Shown here: positions 56,994-64,000 of the stretch, one piece after another | Position numbering within the stretch: the stretch's first letter is position 1 | Layout of the letters: each line of letters opens with the position of its first letter | NCBI GenBank assembly: GCA_010015745.1 | Contig: ML978197.1 | Coordinates: forward strand, 124,001 to 188,000 | From: Setomelanomma holmii | Taxonomy: Eukaryota; Ascomycota; Dothideomycetes; Pleosporales; Phaeosphaeriaceae | Direction of reading: 5' to 3' | Length of the DNA: 64,000 nt | The notes under the pieces: model-generated | What the model was told of the DNA's origin: nothing | The model's input: the letters and a program-made list of their open reading frames with translations, nothing else | Database searches by the model: none | Translations under genes and position numbers: made by a program

Positions 56994-57977
56994 TCACAAA
57001 TCAATCAGATCAGGCTCACCACTCCCGACTCCCCTCAGCAGCACAATCATGTTCCCGTTCTTGCAAGGCTCGCCAATCTTTTCACTGAACTTCAGCAATC
57101 GCCCACCTTCGACATGGAACACGCGCAGCTTCTCTTCCTCTCCTCCACCCCGATTGTTAACGTTTTGCACCTGTAGCGACTTGGCCGCTATATCGAGCAC
57201 CCGCCCGACCGTCCAGTCGGCGTTGTAGAAGAACTTGCCCGTCGGGTATTTCGCCTTGGTGGTGTCCGCCGAGGCTTCGACATGGAGGTATATCCGTTTC
57301 TCGGATGGCACACTTGCCTCGCCTTTCGCTGCACGCTTCAGTGCATTTATCTCAGCTTGCGCTGTCGCCGCGGTAGGTGACGAGCTCTTCCCCAGCCCCA
57401 GAAATCCCGACTTCTTTGGTCCAGAGCGCCTCTTGTCGTCCTCTTTCCGCTTGTTCTCTGCCCAGAGCTTCAGCTTTGCCAGTGCGCTCATCGTCTGCTG
57501 TCTCGCGCCACCGGGTGCTGCGCCTCGCCGCGGTACATTCTTGCAGTCATGGTCTTCCGGCATGCGGTGTTTCAAGCAATAGGAGCGGTTACATGAGGAG
57601 CACTGGTTCGCAGGCATGCGCGATGTGTTGATGAGTGTCTTGCAAGTGTTCTCGTAGCATTGCTGCTCGTGGGTGTAGAGTGATGGTTTGGGTGGTAACG
57701 ATGTCGCAGCATTTTGCTCGGCGCGTCTTCTTGCCCACTCGCCAGCCTTGGGACATTTGTGCGCGTGTTCGGTTCGGTGGTCCAGACAATATGTCCTGTG
57801 ATTGTTAGTATGCTACAGCCTGTATATCGAGGTTGAAAGACAGACTCACCCTCTACAGCTCTCACAGCGGAACGGCAGGAAGTCCAGTACATGACAGTAC
57901 TCCGTCTGGCAGTGCGAGCCAACAGCTTCCACGTCGCCCTTCATCTCGGTGTAACTTTCACTTGGTGTGGACGCCAT
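56994..57977 (-). CDS. AN1-type zinc-finger protein with ubiquitin-like C-terminus (Cuz1/ZFAND1-like)
   Basis: Exons 57851-57977 (ending at 57850 with a split codon) and 56994-57795 flank a 54-nt intron (gtgagt, CTAAC, cacag) and give 309 residues. The first AN1 finger is HCQTEYCHVLDFLPFRCESCRGTYCLDH-R-EHAHKC, with all Cys/His ligands and crossing the intron. A second lies at QQCYENTCKTLI, QCSSCNRSYCLKHRMPEDHDC. A charged linker leads to a ubiquitin-like fold (KRIYLHVEASADTTKAKYP, DWTVGRVLDIAAKSLQV, VFHVEGGRLL, NGNMIVLLRG). Yeast Cuz1 and ZFAND1 bind the proteasome and Cdc48/p97 and act in arsenite and stress-granule responses. Cytosolic. It shares a 314-bp upstream region with PUS4. Intact. 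Confidence 0.88.
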
Positions 57978-58291
57978 GATTGCGGCGCAGATGGGGTAGA
58001 TATGAGCGGGGGATGTTGCTGCTGACAGATTAGGTATCGAAGGGACGCGTAGAGCGAGCCCAAGAGGTGAGAAGGCGCAAGAAGCGTCGAGAAGGCGGCG
58101 AGCTTAGGCAAACACGGCTGACGAAGTCGAGTTCATGCCTGAGGCTGCATGCATTCGCATGTGTCGAGGTGGCAGGTGCAGCCGAAGGCGGGCGCTAGTT
58201 AGGTCCGCTATTGCCGAAATATTTCCCAACATCCGTTGTCGCATTCACGACAAAATCACCTCCGAGCCTGGCTGAGGTTCGTATTGGTCTG
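57978..58291. promoter_or_regulatory. Bidirectional promoter between AN1 gene (-) and PUS4 (+)
   Basis: 314 bases separate the divergent start codons. No specific motif assigned. Confidence 0.5.
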
Positions 58292-59449
58292 ATGGCAAAC
58301 GGAGATGGCCAAGTTCTCGAAGGAGTCTTCGGTCAGTGCACTCAAGTATGCTCAAACCGCAGCCTAACTCTCTCGATAGCGGTAGCGAAACCCGCCCATG
58401 TCTCCTCTGCAGCACAGCTGCAGAAGCTACAAGCCTCATTTGCAACATCAAGAACATTTGCGCCACTCTTGCGAAGTCAGCCTCAGCGGCCAAGCAAAGG
58501 CGATGATCAGGTTTTCAGGATGGGTCATGGCGGCACACTGGACCCGCTAGCGGCTGGTGTGTTCATCGTTGGTATCGGCAGAGGCACCAAGCATCTGCAT
58601 AACTACCTGGCATGCACAAAGACTTACGAGACCGTGGTGTTGTTTGGCGCGAGTACTGATACATATGACTGCACTGGGAAGATTGTCGAGCGCGCGAACC
58701 ACGACCATGTCACCGAAGCACTGGTAGAGGAGAAGCTTGCCCAGTTTCGAGGCAAGATTATGCAAGCGCCGCCCATATACTCAGCCCTCAAGATCAACGG
58801 AATCAAAGCATGCGAGTACGCTCGCCAAGGTAGAGAGCTGCCACGGCAATTGGAGAGCAGGGAGATGAACATTGAAGAGTGCATACTGCTGGAATGGTAC
58901 CAAGGTGGTCAGCATGACTTCGCCCGTGCAGAGGACGAGACGCTCAGTCGAGCGCCTGCAGCACGGATCAGGCTGAGTGTATGCTCTGGGTTCTACGTGC
59001 GAAGTTTCGCTCACGACTTGGGCTTGGCTTGCTCATCTCGATCACACATGGCCTCCTTACTTCGGACACGACAGGCAAATTTCGTCATAGAGAATGCCCC
59101 AAATCTACCACTCTTGACTTTGGCCATGGCTTACGACGATATTGAAGCTGGTGAAGATACTTGGGCCGCCAAGCTCGTACCGCAGCTCGAAGCATGGGTG
59201 GCAGATAACCCTGCGACCTCTGGACACGTGGATGGCAGAGATGGCCAGCTCAGACGGACAATTGCAGAAGAGAAGGAGAATAGGCCCAGGCAGCGATTTC
59301 GGGGCGAATGGCTAGCTGAGACGAAGCGCGAGAGGATCAAGCAGCAAGGTGGCAAGTATAAGGGTAAATGGGGCCGCAAGACTGCTCCACTTGATGCTGC
59401 ATTAGAGGCAAACGACGCGCAGGGGCAGACGAAAGCTCTGTCGGCGTGA
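58292..59449 (+). CDS. PUS4: tRNA pseudouridine-55 synthase (TruB/Pus4 family)
   Basis: Exon 1 (58292-58331, MANGDGQVLEGVF) joins exon 2 (58380-59449) across a 48-nt intron to read GVFAVAKPAHVSSA, the conserved TruB start. The total is 369 residues. The catalytic Asp is in GHGGTLDPLAAGVFIVGIGRGT. Other TruB blocks are YLACTKTYETVVLFGASTDTYD, FRGKIMQAPPIYSALKINGIKA, YARQGRELPRQLESREM and SVCSGFYVRSFAHDLG. It modifies U55 of tRNAs in the cytosol/nucleus and in mitochondria. The intron is a multiple of three without stops, so unspliced RNA remains open; the upstream open frame to 58211 is then an artefact. The C-terminus is a basic tail (FRGEWLAETKRERIKQQGG). Intact. Confidence 0.93.
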   Translation: MANGDGQVLEGVFGQCTQVCSNRSLTLSIAVAKPAHVSSAAQLQKLQASFATSRTFAPLLRSQPQRPSKGDDQVFRMGHGGTLDPLAAGVFIVGIGRGTKHLHNYLACTKTYETVVLFGASTDTYDCTGKIVERANHDHVTEALVEEKLAQFRGKIMQAPPIYSALKINGIKACEYARQGRELPRQLESREMNIEECILLEWYQGGQHDFARAEDETLSRAPAARIRLSVCSGFYVRSFAHDLGLACSSRSHMASLLRTRQANFVIENAPNLPLLTLAMAYDDIEAGEDTWAAKLVPQLEAWVADNPATSGHVDGRDGQLRRTIAEEKENRPRQRFRGEWLAETKRERIKQQGGKYKGKWGRKTAPLDAALEANDAQGQTKALSA

Positions 59450-59476
59450 CCTGGTCTCTATCCAAGTCGACTTCTT

Positions 59477-60960
59477 TCAAGGTGTATACAGCCAAGGCTT
59501 CTCGCCGCCAGTCTGTTCCCACCTTCTCAGGACCCTTCGATTGTGGACGATGTACACAGCTTCCTGTACAGTGGCGAAGGACATACCGATGGCCACCATG
59601 ATGATCTGGATCCTCAATCCCTTGCTATAGAATGGAATATCGTCGGCGCGATAGTACTGCGTACCCACCATCAGTCCTGATATTGCGCTCATCATCCACA
59701 TCGCAATGCTGATGCTTCGCTCGCCGGCTTTACAATTGAGCTGTACCCACGAGTTGTGTACGGGATGGTAGCCAACAACAAAAGCGTTGATCGTGGTCCA
59801 GAGTCCCAACGCGACCACTTCCCAACGGAAGGATGGACTGAGCGCGCAATGATGAGCACCAGAAGATAGCATACGTGCGCGATAATCACAGCTAGTCCCC
59901 GCTTGTTGGCCTTGTCCGATAGCCAACCAAAGAGGAACACGACGCCAAGCGCAATGAAGCCTCCCACAGAAGCAAGCGCATTTGCTTCGACGCGGTTGAA
60001 GCCAAGAGCCATGATGATGGTCGGTGTGTACGTGGTCAAAGACGACCATGTCGAAAATACTGCAAAGGTCGAGACGAAATGGGCCCACCGACGATAATGC
60101 TTCACAGTCTTCCAAACCAGCGAAGGTGGAATGTGCAGGCCTTGCGATCCAGGCTTGCGATCCAGATCGTCTACCTGCAGGCGTTGTTGAAGAGCTTCAC
60201 GATCGGTATCTCTGAAACGAATCAATCCGGGGGACAGCAATGGGCGGGGTTGGTCCGGGCTTCCTGGCAGCAGAAACAATAGGGTGATCGCTACACACAT
60301 CGTAAATGCGCCTTCCACTACGGTCGGTCAGCCGATGGATCAAGGCAGGATCGATGATCGGCAGGACTTACGGAGGAACAACTACTGCCAACCTTTCAAA
60401 CCACCTCGACCGCCCAACTTCAGGATGCCGCTGGCCAACAACGGACTAATTGCATTGCCACCGAACATACCAAAGAAGAATACAGCAACGCGCTTCGCGA
60501 GCTCACGCTTGGTGTACCAAGTGGAAAGCGTGTATACTCGCACAATCCCAGGAATGCTCGCGAAACCAGAAAATCAGTCCTTTTTTTCACGAAGACCTGT
60601 AAAACGGCTACAAGGCCAAAGATGAATACCTGGGCCAAGATCCACTTGCGAGGACCAATGCGCTGCAAGATCATGTTCGACGGGATTTCGAGAACGACTA
60701 TGCCCAGGAACATGAGCTGATTGCCAAGGTTGATAGTATCTTGGTTCAACCGAATGTTCTTTGCGAAGCCGTCTGTGAGTGCACTTGCGAAGTTCATACG
60801 GTCAAGCTGGAAGACAAGTAGACCAAGGAACAGCAACGGCAGCATCGTAGTGTCGACTCTGACGAGGTCAGCAGTTGGTCCGAAGATGTCAAGTAGCACC
60901 TACTTTCTCCGCGCCCGCAACGCAGCTGCATCCTGTTCCAAATCGAATGTGTCGCTCACA
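59477..60960 (-). pseudogene. Decayed MFS transporter (allantoate-permease/Dal5-like)
   Basis: Anion:cation-symporter MFS blocks are all visible on the minus strand: DLEQDAAALRARRK, MLPLLFLGLLVFQLDRMNFA, GNQLMFLGIVVLEIPSNMIL, RIGPRKWILAQVFIFG, YTLSTWYTKRELAKRVAVFFF, GMFGGNAISPLLASGIL, VGGFIALGVVFLFGWLSDKA and GYHPVHNSWVQLNC. The lesions are: (1) at about 60535-60541 FLGLCE runs straight into YTLSTW in another frame, so a short loop (family AG.IPGA) has been deleted with loss of frame; (2) an in-frame TAG at 60384-60386 within KGWQ*LFL, where the family has Trp; (3) a frame change near 59800-59815 between VGKWSRW and GLWTTINAF. Introns near 60321-60366 and 60857-60900 are still recognisable. 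Relatives import allantoate, nicotinate or similar anions. The 5' end is uncertain. Confidence 0.8.
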
Positions 60961-61617
60961 TCGCTTTGCGCCGCATGATCGACAACGCCTTTCCCCGTAC
61001 GAGGCCATGGTGTTGTTGGTGTCCCAGATCATTGGTAGCGAGTGTGGAGAGAAGATCCACGAAGAAGCACGAAAGATATATCGACCCACATCGTTCCTCC
61101 AAACTCCACATTCATTCCGTGATTTTCGACTACATTTGCGAATACGTCTGCAACCTCGTATGCCAATGTCGGCATCCTCCACCGCTTCTTATCTTGCCGA
61201 TCGGCATGCCGGCGCGAACGATGAGAATGTCTCGTGAATCTGCATGGCAATGCTTAGGCATTTACTTGGTTGCCATAGTTTGGGAATGGTGCATGGTGTT
61301 GAGTGGTCGCAGTAGTGGGGTCAAGGCTTGATACAGAGGCCTAGCGCAATCGCGCAATCTACAGAACACATGTCGCAAACTCGCGAGGGTATCTTAGGCA
61401 TAATCCCGCATAAATGCGCATGGATGCCACGCGACGAAGTGGGCAAAGGTGGGATCATCAGGGTACAATACCGATGGTGGGCTGCCGTATCCACAATTTT
61501 GGGTGCCCTCGGTCGCGCAAAACTTCTACCAACTGCTTCCACCCCAAGCGACTGTCGTTGGCTGTCGATGTTCATCGCAATCCGTGGGACCATCAAGTCG
61601 CATCACAGCAACTCAAG
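60961..61617. other. Divergent intergenic region MFS (-)/FMO (+)
   Basis: 657 bases without a supported gene. The 5' part of the decayed transporter may extend into it. Confidence 0.4.
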
Positions 61618-63138
61618 ATGGTCGTCAAGCGTGTCGCAGTGATCGGACTTGGTCCAGGTGGTGCGATTACAATTGACGCATTGGCGCAAGAGAAGACGTT
61701 CGACACAATTCGCGTGTTCGAGAGGCGAGAAGCTGCTGGTGGTTGCTGGTGCGTACTCAGTGATACAAGGGTCAGTATGACACCAGCGCTACAGCTGCTA
61801 ACCTTCCCCAGGATCTAAGATACATCTCCGCCACCAAATTTTGACCCTTCGACATTCCCGGCGCTTGCCACCCGTAAGGGTGACCCGTGGATAGACTCGA
61901 TACCCTCAGCCTTGCCAGCAAAGCTGCCATCAACGCAGCGTCTGCGGCATGCAGAGTCTTCGATCTATCCTTACCTTGAAACAAATGTTGATAACACAGC
62001 AATGTCATTCTCACAAGAGCCGATTCCTGCTGGCGCAAGTGCACTGTCGATTTCAAAACATGGCAAGGACACTCCTTTTCGCCACCATTCTCTGATACGC
62101 AAATACATCGAGTCACTTGTTCATCGCAACGGCTATGAGAAGTTAGTCTCTTACAACACTACCGTGGAACTTGCTGAAAAGTTTGGCAGCGAGTGGCGCC
62201 TTGTTCTGCGAAGAGATGGCGATGTTAGAGGCGAGGACGAGTGGTGCGAGGAATGGTTCGATGCTGTCGTGGTGGCAAGTGGTCACTACAGCGTACCTTA
62301 CATCCCTCAAATTGAAGGTCTGGCCGATTTCGAGAAGGCTCATCCGGGAAGTGTCAAACACAGCAAGATGTTCCGTGGTCGAGCGGCCTATCGCGGAAAG
62401 CGAGTGGTCGTAGTCGGTGCATCTATATCCGCAGCAGATATCGCATACGACGTGGTTGGCCTTGCGAAAGGTCCGGTCTATGCGGTTGTCATCGGCCACA
62501 AACCCAATGGGTATTTTGGAGATGTCGCATTCAAGCATCCGGGTATCGTGGAGAAGTCTTCCATATCACACGTCACCAGTTCACATGGTGATCGAACGGT
62601 ACACTTCGCAGATGGTACATCGGTACGCGAAGTCGATGAGATCATCTTCGGAACTGGGTACTCATGGTCTCTCCCGTTCCTGCCCAACGTAGAAGTACGC
62701 AACAATCGCGTGCCAAGCTTATACCAGCATATCGTGTACCAGAAGGATTCGTCTCTCGTCTTCGTGGGTGCGGTCGCTGCCGGTCTTACTTTCCGCGTCT
62801 TTGAATGGCAGGCTGTACTCGCAGCACGAGTACTCGCCGGACGTGCTACACTTCCGCCGATTGAAGAGCAACAGCGCTGGGAGCAAGACAGGATCGCAAA
62901 ACGCGGTGATAGAGTACCCTTCACACTCATCTTCCCAGACTTCGAGGACTATTTTGAGACAGTGCGCAGACTCGCCGGGGAGCCAAAGCCAGGCCAACCG
63001 GGAAGAACACTGCCGCCTTTCGACAAGAACTGGCTAGAGGCTTTCATGGCCGGTCACGAGCGGAGGAAGAAGTGGTGGAGGGAAGAGAATGAAAAGGCAC
63101 GATCGAAAATGGCGGCACCAGCACGCGCTCACTTGTAA
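61618..63138 (+). pseudogene. FMO-type flavin monooxygenase interrupted by one in-frame TAA
   Basis: Exon 1 (61618-61748) opens MVVKRVAVIGLGPGGAITID, the FAD Rossmann motif, and ends EAAGGCW. A 63-nt intron (gtgcgt, CTAAC, ccccag) leads to exon 2 (61812-63138). Exon 2 should continue the family's 'GG.W.YD..TSPPP.F' block but reads GGCWI-stop-DTSPPPNF, with TAA at 61816-61818 where Tyr is expected. Downstream the frame is intact: SSIYPYLETN, AMSFSQEPIP, VVASGHYSVPYIPQIEGL, SKMFRGRAAYRGKRVVVVGA (FMO and NADPH motifs), FGTGYSWSLPFLPNV and VFVGAVAAGLTFRVFEWQA. Total 485 residues if the stop is ignored. FMOs oxygenate N- or S-containing small molecules. It is divergent from the decayed MFS gene; the two may have been one small metabolic pair lost together. 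Confidence 0.78.
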
Positions 63139-63670
63139 TTATCACTCATGCAATCTTCAGTACTTTTGGAGCTTTTCGCCGCGAGCAACGAGAACGAGGT
63201 CGGAGCACATTGTCCCGGCGAAACCACAGCGCAACCCGAACGCGAGGTCGAATAATCTCATGTCAAGAAGGCTAACGTTGGAGATGTCCTCCGTATGCTC
63301 CATCAATCATCTGTTTCGAGTCATGCGCCTCGCACGTGTGGTGCCCATACTATCGGCAAATGGGTGTGTAGTGCAGGGAGCTTACTGGACTAGGTCAAAG
63401 TACCTCCCAGTGCGGTTAAGAGTGCTTGTTGGATTGGTGTGTCGGAGAGTTAAGGGACGAATTTCCATTGGTGGGGTAGCCAATCAGCATACCCTTCATT
63501 TAACCTTTCTTGGCACCGCGTACGCGAGACCACCATGTTTGCGCGACATCAGGTAATAGGGAGGATAAGGTAGTGTATCATATCGTCTCTCGCTGTTTCC
63601 ATGTGTTCATTGCGCGTCAACATCTTGCAATTCCTCTGCCACACTCGCAACAATCAACGAGTCAGCCATC
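63139..63670. other. Intergenic, upstream of beta-helix gene
   Basis: 532 bases; no supported feature. Confidence 0.4.
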
Positions 63671-64000
63671 ATGCGCATGATCACCCTCAGTGCTGCACTT
63701 GCAGCTTTAACAGCTTCTGGAAACGCAAAAGAGATCTACGTTTCGCCAACGGGTACTGGAACTGGTACATCTACTTCGCCGTATGGCTCCATTCAGTCTG
63801 CTGTCAACGCGGCGGCTGCTGGCGACGTGATCTACCTCCGCGCAGGTACATACAAGCCGAATACAAATATTCAGATCAAGAAGAGTGGCACAAGGACTCA
63901 GCCCATGATATTGCGCTCATATACCAAGGAGAAGGTTATCCTCGATGGCGAGAGTCTGCCGGGGTATGAACATGCATCTGGATTCTGCAGTTGTACATTG
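63671..64000 (+). CDS. Secreted right-handed beta-helix protein, pectate-lyase-9-like (3' end outside window)
   Basis: From the ATG at 63671 a signal peptide (MRMITLSAALAALTASGNA) precedes KEIYVSPTGTGTGTSTSPYG, then SIQSAVNAAAAGDVIYLRAGTY, RTQPMILRSYTKEKVILDGE. This is the opening rungs of the parallel beta-helix seen in PL9/PelX-type polysaccharide lyases ('YV.P.G.D...G....PF.TI..A...A..GD.I.L..GTY'). An intron probably begins at the gtatga donor at 63964 after ESLPG, so coding sequence to 63963 is firm. Likely an extracellular plant-polysaccharide-degrading enzyme; the catalytic residues lie beyond the window. Confidence 0.75.
   Translation, partial: MRMITLSAALAALTASGNAKEIYVSPTGTGTGTSTSPYGSIQSAVNAAAAGDVIYLRAGTYKPNTNIQIKKSGTRTQPMILRSYTKEKVILDGESLPGYEHASGFCSCTL

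Overview
The window is nuclear DNA of a filamentous ascomycete, most likely a dothideomycete. Genes carry short GT-AG introns (mostly 45-80 nt) with CTAAC/CTGAC-like branch points. The gene content is typical of such fungi: HET proteins, a hybrid histidine kinase, a chitin synthase, BTB and C2H2 regulators, a DUF7703 membrane protein and a DUF3176-type membrane protein. I see no rRNA, tRNA, CRISPR array or complete transposon.

Layout. 0-13 kb: DUF7703 membrane protein (cut by the left edge), secreted lactonohydrolase, broken HET gene, aldo-keto reductase, GNAT acetyltransferase, a small acidic orphan, BTB protein, C2H2 factor. 14.7-24.4 kb: RAD4/XPC repair protein, protein kinase, then a block of damaged or orphan genes. 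This block includes a stray C-terminal piece of a mannosyl-3-phosphoglycerate synthase (MPGS). 25-30 kb: ATP19 and MTP18 back to back (both mitochondrial), CSM1/PCS1 kinetochore protein, short-chain dehydrogenase. 31-46.5 kb: broken DUF3176-type protein, phenol-hydroxylase-type monooxygenase, chitin synthase, RecQ helicase, hybrid histidine kinase. 47-56 kb: C2H2 factor, frameshifted MPGS gene, a gene with three in-frame stops, intact HET gene, small secreted protein. 57-64 kb: AN1 zinc-finger protein and PUS4 back to back, decayed MFS transporter, interrupted FMO-type monooxygenase, start of a secreted beta-helix (pectate-lyase-like) protein.

The main theme is a mosaic of intact housekeeping genes (RAD4, CSM1, ATP19, MTP18, CHS, RecQ, PUS4, AN1) and accessory genes broken by small lesions. 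The lesions include a perfect 17-bp tandem duplication, a 4-bp tandem duplication, a deletion, several nonsense codons and single-base shifts next to short homopolymers. Some of the last class could be sequencing errors; the tandem duplications and nonsense codons are harder to explain that way.

I did not find a convincing new multi-gene system. The most informative leads are the MPGS gene with its remote C-terminal copy, the tandem-duplication frameshifts, twin introns in the small secreted protein, and an unrecognised damaged gene at 23-24.4 kb. Gene models and splice sites were worked out by eye. Family names come from motif recognition, not from searches.
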